From Cucumis sativus (lineage: Eukaryota > Streptophyta > Magnoliopsida > Cucurbitales > Cucurbitaceae), in contig NC_026658.2 in assembly GCF_000004075.3 (NCBI RefSeq), positions 9,424,001 through 9,488,000 of the forward strand: 64,000 nt of DNA, written 5' to 3'. Shown here piece by piece: positions 47,780 through 59,126 of the stretch (position 1 is the first letter of the stretch; every line of letters starts with the position of its first letter). Made by a program: the position numbers and the translations under genes. The notes below the pieces were generated by a model. The model was not told the DNA's origin, ran no database searches, and saw only the letters and a list, made by a program, of their open reading frames with translations.

Positions 47780-48449
47780 CTTTTTTTTTTCTCACATTAA
47801 TTTGCATTAATCTTCTCATCCTTGCTTCTTATTTTGTTTTAACATAATTTTTGAGCAATACCTATATGTAAGATCTGTAAGTGATTCGATGAGATCACTT
47901 ACAACCCGACTCTCCTTTAGGATGATTCCTTCGGGTCCATCGAGAGCCCAGTCCAATCCCGATGGGACCACTGGATAGTGTGCGTTCGTGAGCACAATAG
48001 CGTGTGGTACTTTATTACTGGACTCTAACGAGAGACTAATAGACACATAGTGAGACCAATAGTGGACCTCTTACTGAGTATAAATTCATATTCACTCTTT
48101 TAGATGTTTAATTTTCAGGTAAAAGGAGAGGCAAGGGCAAACTGGCGAATGATAAGAAGTGACCGTGGATCGTCATAGGGGACAGTTTAGTTTTTCTTCC
48201 GCATTTATATTTTAGTAGTTATATTTTCGTAGGTTTATTTCAGAACTCCGGTTCAACTATTTTAAATATTTTTTCTACTTTTATGGGCCCAAACTAATAT
48301 TTTGGTTAGTTATTTTAATTAATTAATTATTTTTATTATTTAAAGCTTTTCCTCAAATTTTAATTTATTTTCTTGTATATATTAAAAAAAAACATATATT
48401 TACTTAATTAGTAATGACCTCAACCTTCTAAAAAGCTTGGGTTGTTACA
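47780..48449 (-). mobile_element. LTR-retrotransposon LTR-like relic
   Basis: On the minus strand the block starts TGTAACAACCCAAGC (48449 downward), the usual start of Ty3/gypsy LTRs in eudicots, and runs through GC-richer text (TGGTCCCATCGGGATTGGAC and neighbouring words, 47940-47985) before returning to AT-rich DNA. The other end and a target-site duplication were not located. A 9-bp perfect inverted repeat GTAAGTGAT/ATCACTTAC lies at 47877-47902. Confidence 0.35.
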
Positions 48450-50359
48450 ATTTGAAGGATGTTATCTTGATGTATTTATTCGAATTTGTTTTACTGAAGC
48501 ACCTAAGGTGTTTGTTTGATTGCTTGTTTGTTTGTATTTTACTTCCATGTATACAATTTGAAAGAAAAAAAAGACTGTTTCTATTGCCATCCCCCAATAT
48601 GTAATAGATCTTTGCTTTTAGAACTATGCTTTTTTATGGTTTTTTAAAGTTTTTGTTATGATTCATTATTTTTCGTAATAGCCTCTATTTATTTTGATTT
48701 ATTATTTTTCCACGTACTCTTCTGTTTGTTCTGATTTCTTATTTTTTCACACACCCCCTTTTAGGTCCATAGTTTCATGTTTATTGTTCGTTTTATGAAT
48801 TGGTAGAATATTGTTTCCATACACTTTTATCTTTCTGTTTAGTTTATATGTTTATGCTTCAACATTCTTTTGTTCTTTTAAATAGCGTGTATGATGAAGA
48901 AATTCTCCATACACACGGTAGTGTATTTGCTTGTTCTCTGCCTTTAATTTTGATGACATCGTTTTGACTACGAAATTCGAGTGCAACACTGATTCTTGGT
49001 GAATGTCTTTGCACGAATTTCTTTACTCTGATGCTACTTCTTTTTCCTTACATTACTTTTCTATGCTTATATTTAATCTTATGAATTTTTAAGGACAAAT
49101 ATCGTGTAAGGCAACGATATGTTAAACAACTTTTGATTCTTTATTAACATTTCTAATTTCCAAAATTTGTTCGTAGAGTCCTTTCTAATTTATGTCATTA
49201 ATATTTTCAGGTTGCACCAATTTAGAATCATTCACGAGGTACTATCGTTTTAAAAGTGTAATTTCATAAAGTTGTGCATATATACTTTTTTTTTATTTAT
49301 TCATTGTTGTAATATGTCATTAATATTTTAAGTTTTTTTTTTAAATTATCGTTTAACACTATAATGACTATTTCTCATTTTTTGATCTAGTTTGTAATTT
49401 TACATTTTTTATGGTCGAATGTTTTTTTTTCATCGCATAAGTTTGAGGTAAATTGCTATTAGATACAAATCACCAATTTTATTATTTTTGTATTTAAATT
49501 TCATAAGCAACTTTGCTTGTGCGAAAATTTTTAAAAATATATGTACTTCAGAAAATATCAATGTTTTCATTCCATATATTATCTTTAAACTCAACACTTT
49601 AAATTTTTGTAAACATCATATTTGGAAAATTCGAATAATTTTTCGATTTCGTCATGAATTTCGTGTAGAATCATAATTTTTTTAAAAAAAGTAAGGTTTT
49701 TTAATCAATAAAACTGTAAAACGTCAATATAGGTCTAAGAGACTAAGACACATATTAGATTGGTGCAATAAAAAAAAATTATAAGAAAAAAATCATATTA
49801 CACGCACATTACAGCGATATAGATTATAGAAATGTGTAACGAGTTCAATAGTATAACATATAGGAAAATATGTTCATCAGTTTTCACATGGGCAATCGAT
49901 ATTATAAAGTTATCATATGATAAGGTATTAAAAGGGAACCATAAATGACCCCCACCTAACCGCATTGTATCTTTATTACTATCTTTTTTGCAAGAAGGCT
50001 TCGAAAAATTTACATAGGAAAATTATGATTTGAATAAATTTTCAAGATCCATAAACCAAAATTCAAAGCCTGTGACTAGGTTAACCAATTTCGTTTTTAA
50101 CGCTTTCGTAAGCTTTCTTTTTTTCTAACAAGGTGTCGATCTAGAATTTCTAATGGATGAACACGAATTTGAATTTCTACTAAATACGTTCATAATACCC
50201 CAATGTCAGTTACTACTAATGATACTAATATGTTTGCGTTCATTTCATAATATCATTTATTATAATTACATATAGTAATATCGTTTATTTTTTAAAAAAA
50301 TATATAATTTACTATAAATACATTTATTAATATTGTTTATTTTATAAAAAAAAACCACA
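48450..50359. other. Intergenic spacer, AT-rich
   Basis: No gene or clear element seen. Long T runs; some pyrimidine-rich text with repeated TTATTTTTC-type words at 48660-48760. Confidence 0.45.
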
Positions 50360-50665
50360 AATCCATTAACAGTATCCTTTCCCCAAACCCATATTATCAT
50401 AATACTACACTTTTAACTTTTCTCCCAAACATATGTAATAATAACACTACAATCATAATCTTTCCCTGAAACACATATTATAATAATAGTACAATAATAA
50501 TCCTTCCCCCAAATACATATTATCATATAACACCACTATCATAATCCTTCTCTTAAACACATACTATCATAACACTACCGTTCATATTCTTTTCCCCAAA
50601 TACATATTACAATAACACTATCAATAATAATCCTTTCTCCAAACACATATTATCATAATCTTTTT
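50360..50665. repeat. Minisatellite, about 50-60 bp units
   Basis: Five to six units share CCAAA(C/T)ACATATTATCATAA, AACACTAC and TAATCCTT(T/C)CC words (near 50380, 50425, 50465, 50510, 50560, 50595, 50640). Confidence 0.7.
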
Positions 50666-50679
50666 TCCCGTAACTCTTT

Positions 50680-51020
50680 TCCTTATTATCTATTATTTGA
50701 AGTACTAATGTATACTGGAGTTCCCAACTTTCAAATTGGTTACATTGTTACGTTTCCATTCCACTTTTAGTTCTTTTATATTTTCTTTCCTTCATCTTTT
50801 TCAATGTAAGTTTGGATTCATCGTAACAATAAGGATAATCCATTATGTGGTCTTTTGAAATTATATAATATCACAATGGCTTACTAGCAAAATAAATATA
50901 TATTTTAGGTTTGGATAAATAGCAAAAGTAATTATACAAATGACAAAACTAAAATATTAATGATAAAATTAAAAAATTAATTGAACACAAATATATAAAT
51001 TGACAAAAATAATAAAAATC
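50680..51020. repeat. Left flank of the BAHD duplication, copy 2 side
   Basis: Aligns along its length with 56468-56811: TGTATACTGGAGTTCCC, TTTCAAATTGGTTACA, AAGTTTGGATTCATC, CCATTATGTGGTCTTTTGAA, ACACAAATA..AAATTGACAAAAATAATAA, ending AAAAATCCAAC in both. Confidence 0.85.
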
Positions 51021-51171
51021 CAACCTTCAAATAAAGCCTCACAAAATAAAACTCACCAAAAATACACTAAAATAAAACAAGGTTAGTAATTAATGTATCC
51101 AATAAACCAAGAACAAACCCTCTATCTTCTTTTAACTTTTCAACTTCTCTCCACTTTCAACCTATTTTCCA

Positions 51172-51173
<2 letters not shown>

Positions 51174-51204
<31 letters not shown>
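51174..51204 (+). repeat. Poly-A tract of about 31 bp
   Basis: Uninterrupted A run in the 575-bp segment that is specific to the copy 2 locus. Could be the tail of a retroposed sequence, but no element body is recognised to its left. Confidence 0.7.
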
Positions 51205-51206
<2 letters not shown>

Positions 51207-51445
51207 ATCGTGCTTGAAACTCTCTTGTCAAAATCCATGAAGACATGAAGCTCTCTAATATATGTTCATTAGAAGCTCTAGCACTGGAGGAAAAAAATCA
51301 TCGGACTAAGTGAAGCTTTCCATTATCTGTTCGTTTGAAATTTGGCCCTGGCATGACAAGTTTGCCACTAATATTTATTTTTCTTTCCGATTCACCACTT
51401 AGTGTAAGATTCTCATGGTACAAGGTTGTCTTTTGAAGTGTTTGA

Positions 51446-51595
51446 ATACCCATTAATTTTTTTAAAAATGCTTTTTGTCATGTATGACATTTATACTATA
51501 AATTGTTAAAATATATTCATATCTTTAAAATTATTATTATTTTCAATTTATTTTGATAAAAATTAACTAAATTAAGATTTATTAAATATCTAGAG
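51446..51595 (+). repeat. Second copy of the MCTP-intron repeat
   Basis: Closely matches 43880-44040. The match ends at AATATCTAGA, exactly where homology to the BAHD 3' flanks (GTGTTCTA(A/G)TTAGTTTTG) starts, so this is a junction between two unrelated repeated segments. Confidence 0.75.
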
Positions 51596-51784
51596 TGTTC
51601 TAGTTAGTTTTGTTTCTAGAGTCAACACAAATCTCATTTTTTATAGTTTTAACAAACTATTATTCCAAGAGTAGTTTTGAGAGGCTTATAATAGGTGATC
51701 TAGAGTAATAAAGGTAAAGTTGAGGGCTTTTTTTGGTTTTTTTTGGTAAATTAACCTTATACAGACCGTCAATCTAAACCCTTT

Positions 51785-53957
51785 TCAAAGATCTTCATAG
51801 AAAAACTTCTTGAAATCCTCCATATGCTTCATATGCAACTGTATTGCTACAATAATCGAACCATCATTGTTTGGCCCTGGCATGATGAATGTCTCTCCAT
51901 CACAATCTAACATTAATGGTCCAACATAATCTGGGTGTCCCCACCCGAAATCAGCGTCATATATTGGCATTGACAACCACGACACTACAGATAAATTTGG
52001 GTTGCCCAAGTATGTGTTTCTAACTTGAACAATGGAGGAAGAAGATGACGACGATGTTCTCGTCCAACATATGTCCTCATGTGTTGTTAGAAAGTCTATC
52101 GCTGATGTCACGTATTCATCAGTCATCTTCCATGATGCTTCTCTTATCTTTTTGGCAGAATAGCTTAATGGTTGAGACATTAACTCCCCAAAATTGGACT
52201 GCAGAGTTACGCTAATCAAGGCTGCATTTCCACAAAAGTTTTTAGGGATGGGTTTCCTAAGTCGTTGTCTTACGTTAACAACTATTTGAACCATTGTTGA
52301 TAGGTTGCTCTTGTCATTGTTGATGTTACGAGCTTTGCTTGCACACACCCATATGTGTCCCGTGATCGATTCATATCGACTGTATGGAGATGGTTGCAGT
52401 AGTACTTCATTGACATCTACCGATTTCTCGATGTTTTGATTAGTTGGATTTGAAGAATTTGCTCTCATTCTTAGCTTTTCCACTTGCTCCTTGGTAAGTT
52501 TCAACAATGCGAATTTGGTTTATTTCATCTTCTCCTCCTGTTCAATGATTTAAAATTTTAGAGATATAATTTTGGTAATTATACTTTATGAAACTTTTTT
52601 TAAAAGAATTTAACCCTACATTTTCTGTAAATCTTGATGGTCAACTTTGTTTTCTTCAAAATATGTGTTTATCTTCTCGCTTAGAGACTTATAAATCTAT
52701 TTGAATATTGATTCTTTTCTTGTATGAAAATTATTGTTGGTATTATTATTATTTAACTTCCGTCAGAAATGAACATTTTTACATATGACAAATTGAATAA
52801 AAATATTCACAAACTATGAAAAATTACAGATTCTATCAATGATAGACAATGATAGAGATTGATAGCAAACTTTTTGATTTTATCGATGATAGATATTAAT
52901 AGACATAACATAAAAGTTTTATTATATTTTGTAAATATTTTTAACAATTATTTCATTTATAACAATTTTGACATATATATTAAATTAGAAAAACAATTAT
53001 AGAGTGCAACTTTTGAATATTCAATAATTAAAAAGTGATTTATTTGAGAAAAATCAACTAGAAACAGTAAAGTTTCTCTATTACTTTCTACTCAATCTTA
53101 AACTAATTTTGCCTAAGAAAAATAGACTATTTGACACACCGTCAACAAATTTAGAAAAAGAAGAATAATTTCAACCTAATTAAGAAAAGATATTTCATGT
53201 ATATAACTAAAGCTATATATATGGATCCATTAAGGTGAAATTCAACCAAACCTAAGAATTGAACCAAAGAGATGGAATTTTAGTTCATAATTTAACTTAC
53301 CTTATAGTCGGAGCAACCTATGACAAATGGCAATACGTGGTATTCATAGTGGAAGAATCGTGGCGGGGAAAACGGTTTTTGTGCTTGAAGAACATTTCGA
53401 TCATGTGACGGTTGCAAGATACTCTTTGCCGTCTTCTCCCCTCGTGCAATGCTGGCCCACGAGTTTATGAACATAATGGCAGAGACCCCATCGACGAGAG
53501 TGTGAGAAACGTTGAGGCCAATAACAAGTCCACCACAACTGAATCTCGTCACTTGAACAACAAACAATGGTACATCTTCGATCGGTGAATTATAATCTAC
53601 CTTAGGAGTGAGTTTTCTTAACCCATCAGCGTGTGTGAAGTCACTGCAATCATCGAGTGTTCCACCATAGGAAGCTTCGATGAATAAGGCACCTGCAGCA
53701 CAACAGTGGAGCTCGAATCGACTACCAACGATCAAGCGGAGGCGTCCGGCAAAAGGGTAGTAAGGTACAAGGATTTCGCTTAGGGAGCTTTTTAAGGTGT
53801 CAACAACGACGGCAGCGTCGAGGAATTTGTAGACATAGACGGTTGTAGAGTAAGCCCATGCCCTAAATTGATCAGCCTCTGATAACGAAAGTGTGAGATT
53901 GGGAGTTGGGAGGTTAGGAATGATGGTTGAGGAGGAATGGATGGTTATAGACTCCAT
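51785..53957 (-). pseudogene. BAHD acyltransferase copy 2, nonsense-mutated
   Basis: Exon 1 is 53957-53301 (219 codons, HTLVDG intact, donor GTAAGT) and exon 2 is 52537-51785. Exon 2 opens GAG GAG AAG ATG AAA then TAA (52522-52520), where copies 1 and 3 have GAA; a single G-to-T change truncates the protein at codon 225, before the DFGWG motif. The remainder of exon 2 is open (240 codons) with DFGWG intact and the same length as copy 3, so the lesion looks recent. BAHD enzymes use acyl-CoA to acylate alcohols or amines in specialised metabolism. A 224-residue half-protein would lack one catalytic face. Confidence 0.85.
52795..52945. repeat. TATC/GATA repeat in the intron of BAHD copy 2
   Basis: TCTATCAATGATAGACAATGATAG and ATCGATGATAGATATTAATAG words. 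The orthologous part of copy 3's intron (62660-62830) has them too, so the repeat predates the duplication. Confidence 0.55.
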
Positions 53958-54115
53958 TGTTGTTGATTTTCAAGAGCTTGAATGGGACGAGGGAGTTCTT
54001 TTTAAGTTAATTTACACCTTCAAATGTTTGTCACTATATTTGTACATATATGAGAATAAATGTGGGGGATGGGCATTGTGGTTAGAAATGGTAAAATTAA
54101 GGATGATTTAAAATC
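53958..54115 (-). promoter_or_regulatory. Promoter and 5' UTR region of BAHD copy 2
   Basis: Nearly identical to 63839-64000 upstream of copy 3 (for example AAGAGCTTGAATGG and TTTGTACATATATGAGAATA). A TATA-like ACATATATGAG lies about 90 bases upstream of the ATG. Both loci therefore inherited the same proximal promoter. Confidence 0.5.
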
Positions 54116-56467
54116 GTTTGACATTGGTATAATTGGTATTATTCAAATATCCATTTTCATTTATTCACTATATTAAAATTTCTACAGTCATACCAATGCT
54201 ATGATATATAATAGACTCTAACTAATTTAAGTTTAGAAATATTTAGACAAAACACCTATTTTACACTATAATCCCATCCATTTTTTTCAATAAGATTTCG
54301 AAATTATTATTAACAAATTGATCCATTAAATTAATTATAAATAACATTTATTCTTGAAAATATATAATAATATAATATCATATTATATTATATAATTTAT
54401 TATGTATCTTAAAACTTACCTATTTAATATATTAAATAAAAAATAATTTCATTTTCATTTACTTATATCATACCATTTATTAGTTTTCAATTTAATTATG
54501 GTATATGTTTAAGTCAAATATGATAATAATATATTGAATATTTTTCACAAAAGAAACGATTTTATCATAAATGCAAATTTAATAAAGGTTTTTATAACTT
54601 ATGTCATCTCCTTCCATAAGAATTTCGTCCACTTTCTTAAGTTTTTCACCCAATAATTTAATTTGATCGTTCAATTTATCTCTCACTGATCAATATTTTT
54701 TATTCTAGACATCTCCTTTAACTTATTCGATGAATGTATAGTTCGATTTAGTTTTTCATTGAAGTTTTCGATCAAAATATTGTAAACTTTTTGGTCATCT
54801 CCTTCTATTAATTGTTTTATGTTATTAATTTTCTTTTTAAAATTGTGTAATATAATATACAGTATATAATGAACTTCTTTTTCCCTTCTTATTTAATAGA
54901 ATTGTAAGGTTAATGAACTTATTTGTTAAGTTTCTAAGCTCTGGACCATTTATTCCTTTTTCGGATCAATTGTGCACCTTGCAAATGTACAACATAAAAA
55001 ACATCATATAGTTTACACTATATATCATATATTATTAACCATTAAGCATTAAACATCACACACATAATATATAATTAAGCATTATACATGATATATATAA
55101 AATATCATTAATCATATATTATACGTGTTATACACAAATTATTATTAGCAATACCTCATACACATCCTCTCTTGCTTTTTTTTGTCCCTTTTAGCTTTTT
55201 AAATAATAACCTCATATATTTTAAATATTACAAAGTATATCTATAAGTATGCTAGACATAATATATAATATATTATATAGTATATGATGTGTATCGTTCA
55301 GTCTCTTGATGATCTATTTGAAGTTCTCTCGCTATTTCCTTCTTTCTCTCAACTTATTTTTTTCCCGTTTGGTTTCCTTCTTTTCTGATTTATTTTCTTG
55401 CTCTATCCTAGCTCATTCAGTCTCTTCATTTTCCTTAATATAAATTTATACTTTCACGTAATGTGAAATTTGTTACAAAGTTAAAATACAATGTAAAATA
55501 CTCACATATAAATTGTTATAAAATATTATGTTAAATATACAGAGGTATATAATGAGCTATGTATTTAAATCGAAAACAGTTGCAGCTATGATAAGATTTT
55601 ACAAATTGACTTTCAATATATGAAAATCAATGCAAATTTGATCAAATATAATAGGTATATATTAGAAATTATTAAATTACATAGAATATATGAAAAAAAA
55701 AAAGCAAAACGAAAGAAAGTGACGCGGTATATATAATTGACTGACTGTAAATAGGGTATATACTTTAAAGTATGTGGCATATATACTCCATTCATTGTAA
55801 ATTTTCTTTATAAAAAAAATTACCGAAAAATTTCACCGACATATTATATTTCATAATTTCATACACAAAATTAATAATATGAAATGAATATGTACTCATT
55901 TTGAAAAAATTTGAAGGAGATGAACGAAGACAGAAATTGGAAAGTGAGAGAGAGATTGAAAGGAGGGAAGTTTGTTCTTTAATATATTATTAATAATAAA
56001 GATAGTGTATTATTTATCTAACTAAGTTATGTCCATTTGTTTGGTTAATTAGTTGAGTTTTAATACTTATTTATTTTTGTTTTAATAAACGTGTTATGAT
56101 AATATTGTTTGACATTGCAACCATATTTATTTTGGTTTAGGTAAAACAAAAAAAAAGGACGAATTTCAAATTGGTTTTTATTGTAAATAAATGTTTTACT
56201 TATGATTGCTTCCAACCTACTTAGTGTTAGGTTAGAATTAATTGTAGCAGTGTTTGTATTTAGAATTGTAGTAGTGTTTGTATGATTGAATAAATGTTTT
56301 TGTAGTTGAATTTGGTGAAACCTTTGGGAAAAAAATGGATACAATTTGTAAAAATTATATTTGTGTAATAATGTGAGTGTTTGGTGGAGGGGAATGGTAG
56401 CCATTTTTTAGGTGTAATGGGGAGTGAAGAAAAAAGACTATGATGCTTTCTACTGTGAAAGATGTAA
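54116..56467. other. Intergenic spacer with relic coiled-coil coding text
   Basis: Very AT-rich. The minus strand carries traces of a lysine/glutamate-rich protein between about 54590 and 55440 (see separate entry). The rest holds no gene that I can recognise; ORFs at 55613-55795 and 56060-56404 are low-complexity. Confidence 0.45.
54590..55440 (-). pseudogene. Decayed coding relic, coiled-coil-like, unidentified
   Basis: On the minus strand, 54850-54680 reads NNIKQLIEGDDQKVYN followed by ILIENFNEKLNRTIHSSNKL, and 54675-54590 reads KLLGEKLKKVDEILMEGDDI; the two share an (I/E)GDD(Q/I) word as if repeats of one another. Further upstream, 55435-55330 reads RIEQENKSEKKETKREKNKL with stops nearby. 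Family not recognised; could be part of a transposon protein. Confidence 0.3.
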
Positions 56468-56811
56468 AACTATTATTATTTGGAGTACCGATGTATACTG
56501 GAGTTCCCGACTTTCAAATTGGTTACAGTATTACGTTTGCATTCAACTTTTAGTTCTTTTGTACTTTCTTTTCAGTTTCTTTTCCTTCTACTTTTTCAAT
56601 TTAAGTTTGGATTCATCATAACAATAATGATATTCCATTATGTGGTCTTTTGAATTTATATATAATATAACAACGGCCAACTACCAAAATAAATATTTTA
56701 GGTTTAGATAAATACCAAAATAATTATATAAATGAAAAAATTAAAAAGTTAATTAAACACAAATAATATAAATTGACAAAAATAATAACATTGCAACTAA
56801 AAATCCAACAA
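56468..56811. repeat. Left flank of the BAHD duplication, copy 3 side
   Basis: Homologous to 50680-51020. Homology stops at AAAAATCCAAC (56801-56809 region), marking the left edge of the inserted element. An extra ACATTGCAACT just before it is absent from the other copy. Confidence 0.85.
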
Positions 56812-56820
56812 CGGTTGTTG
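56806..56820. repeat. Perfect 7-bp inverted repeat at the element's left edge
   Basis: CAACAAC, one G, then GTTGTTG. It straddles the point where homology with the other duplicate breaks. Confidence 0.7.
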
Positions 56821-56840
56821 TTTTCATTTTTAATAAAAAA

Positions 56841-57196
56841 CGTCAAGAATTTTTCTGAAACATCATTCTTGACGTTTATTAAACGTTTTTCTTGACGTTT
56901 TTAAAACATCAAGAAATATCTATTAATTTTTTGACATTCTTAAAACGTCAAGAAGCGTATGAATTCGACATGCTTGACGTTTCTTAAACGTCAAGAATTT
57001 AAAATTTTACTCGACGTTTTAAAAACCGTCAAGAAATTTATAAAAAAATCCTTGACGTTTTGAAAAATGTCAAGAAATTTATAAAAAAAATCCTTGACGT
57101 TTTTAAAAACGTCAAGAAATTTATAAAATATTCTTGACGTTTTTAAAACGTCAAGACTATTGTAAAAATTTCTTGACGTTTTAAAAACGTCAAGAA
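56841..57196. repeat. Left subterminal array of palindromic TTCTTGACG units
   Basis: About nine units of ~27 bases, each close to TTCTTGACGTTTTTAAAACG followed by TCAAGAA, separated by 10-20 AT-rich bases. Each unit can fold on itself. The arms vary (GACG, GACA, GACAT) while the self-complementarity is largely kept. Confidence 0.85.
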
Positions 57197-57206
57197 TTTA
57201 GTCGTA

Positions 57207-57220
57207 AAACGACGTCGTTT
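57207..57220. repeat. 14-bp perfect palindrome AAACGACGTCGTTT
   Basis: Fully self-complementary, just inside the left array. It is followed by an AAACCCTAA telo-box-like word (57247-57255) and less AT-rich leader-like sequence, so it may be part of a promoter carried by the element. Confidence 0.6.
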
Positions 57221-57239
57221 CATTTAAGTCCATTTTCTC

Positions 57240-58060
57240 TTTTCTAAAACCCTAATTAGTCGTGCGTGAAGGGAGCCTTTAGACGTCGTCGAAATCCTTT
57301 CCCTCTCCAGCCTACATGATCCGAAGTGTTATTATATATATATATAAGAAAATATTACGTTAATTCCATTTGAAAGCCCTAGATTTTTGCCCCTTTCGCG
57401 AAAACGTTCAACCTCTCCGGATCGAAAACGTTCTCCCTTCACTTCTGTTGTCGTTCAAGAACCTAGCAACACTTACGCCGTCTACCGTCAACTAAGTACC
57501 AGATCCTTCACCTTCGATTGTTCGTCGCCTGCTGTCCACTGAGTACCAGTACCTAGCTAACACTTCCACCATTCGACCGTTTTGTTGGTGCCTTTATGTT
57601 ATCGTTGCTCAATGGTATGCTTTTATTTGATCTGGGCTAAAATCTCATGGCAACCACGAGCAAGATGACCCCAACAAGAAGGACAAGAAACAACACCCCT
57701 CATCATCGTATTGGCGATCTCTTTTGAGGTCGCTGCATCTGTACTAAGAAAAATGGTGGATCAATGCGCGTTATATTTATTGTTCAACAAGAAAAATTGC
57801 GGAGTTTCGAATGAATGGAGACGTGAAAGCCTAAAGAATATCGCCACCACGACTGGAGAATGCAAATCAAGTAATAGCGACAGCGACATTAGGTATTGTA
57901 TGATTTATGTTCAACTGGCACTCATTTTTTTTTCTATAATATGGCATTTCCGCGCTATAGTTAGGTTGTTCACAAAGGAAGTATCACATGGCGGTAGGTT
58001 GTTAAGTGGGCGTTTCTATTTTATACTCTGCTTGCCTGTGTTCATTAATTTTATTTGATT
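57240..58060 (+). other. Internal segment of the CACTA-like element, unidentified
   Basis: Less AT-rich than its surroundings, resembling a 5' UTR: telo-box-like AAACCCTAA, repeated CTAAGTACCAG / TGAGTACCAG words (57493, 57540), then an ORF at 57711-58058 with one hydrophobic stretch (YVQLALIFFSIIW). No family recognised. It may be captured gene sequence. Confidence 0.35.
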
Positions 58061-58111
58061 ATTTCTTTCAAAACTGGAGCAGATTCCAATTTATGCACTG
58101 GAATTATGTTG

Positions 58112-58115
<4 letters not shown>

Positions 58116-58150
<35 letters not shown>
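58116..58150. repeat. (AT)n microsatellite
   Basis: About 35 bases of alternating A and T, then ACACAC. Confidence 0.9.
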
Positions 58151-58158
<8 letters not shown>

Positions 58159-58624
58159 TCATCGTTACTTTACTTTAACTAAAATTAAAACAAATATATA
58201 TGAAAGTTAAATCACAATAATGATAGAAGAGGGTTATTTTTTGTGCACATGTAAAGGTGTGGTTTTATGGAAAGAATTCAAAATTTAGATGGAGTATTGA
58301 ATTAACACCTAAAAACATAATTCGAGTTGAATAGCTTCTTAGCAGTGCATGTACTAATTAGTTACAGTTACAAGTGTGTATATGGTAAACATTATTGCAC
58401 TCAAATGATCTTAATCTAACAGCCTGTTTGGAATAATACTTTACAAATACTGAAAATTACTAAAAAGAAAAAAGATGAGTTCTTAATTAGTTAGTGTTAC
58501 AAAAGAAGCATTCTTGAATATTTGAAAAGTCACTCCAAACAAATCCAAGCTTTTAACCAATAGAAGGTGTTTGTATAACTTTGCCAGAAGAATCAACTAA
58601 TAGCTAAACACAGTTAAATCTAAG

Positions 58625-58770
58625 ATCAGAAGTTATGGCATAATCAGGAGGAACCACTGAAACATAAACCTCTGTCATTTCTTCTTTTATCTTCTTCTCT
58701 ACCTCTTCTGTGCTGTCAAACTCACTAATGATGGCTATACCTTATTCTTTGGTGTCTCCGGTTGAAATAA
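58625..58770 (-). other. Possible captured exon, unidentified protein
   Basis: On the minus strand a stretch after an AATAAG acceptor-like site (about 58745) reads GIAIISEFDSTEEVEKKIKE then EMTEVYVSVVPPDYAITSDL and a stop. The composition is protein-like rather than AT noise. Family not recognised. Confidence 0.3.
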
Positions 58771-59126
58771 TTGCATTAGCTCCTTATAAGATTCTGTGTA
58801 ATATTTGTGTGTCAATCATTTTTTTAGTACAATAATACATATTCTATAGAAAGTTGCTGCTATAGGGGTTTTAAAAAAATGGATATTAACAGGTATGGGT
58901 ATTGATCATGGTGCCACATAGTTGGAGAACCACGATCATAATAGTCAGCATTCATTCTACTTTCTTTCTTTTTTTCTTTTGGAATATGCCTTCTAATTTC
59001 TGTTTGTACGTTATCCATAAACCACTGAGAGCAAAACTCCATCTCCTGGTTTTCAAAAAGAAAACATGGGTGTTCAATTGTTTTTGGTTCAGTGTGTAAC
59101 TTCACGACTTCTCTCTATTGATTCAG

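Noticed and set aside
47877-47902. Perfect 9-bp inverted repeat considered as a hairpin RNA or terminator
   Set aside because: Short stem inside LTR-like text with no adjacent gene; most likely part of the element.
56841-57196. Regular palindromic array considered as a CRISPR-like array or miRNA cluster
   Set aside because: Plant DNA, spacers are AT filler rather than unique sequences, and the same units recur at the other end of a transposon.
57711-58058. 115-codon ORF inside the CACTA-like element
   Set aside because: Has one hydrophobic stretch but no recognised family, so listed only as unidentified internal sequence.
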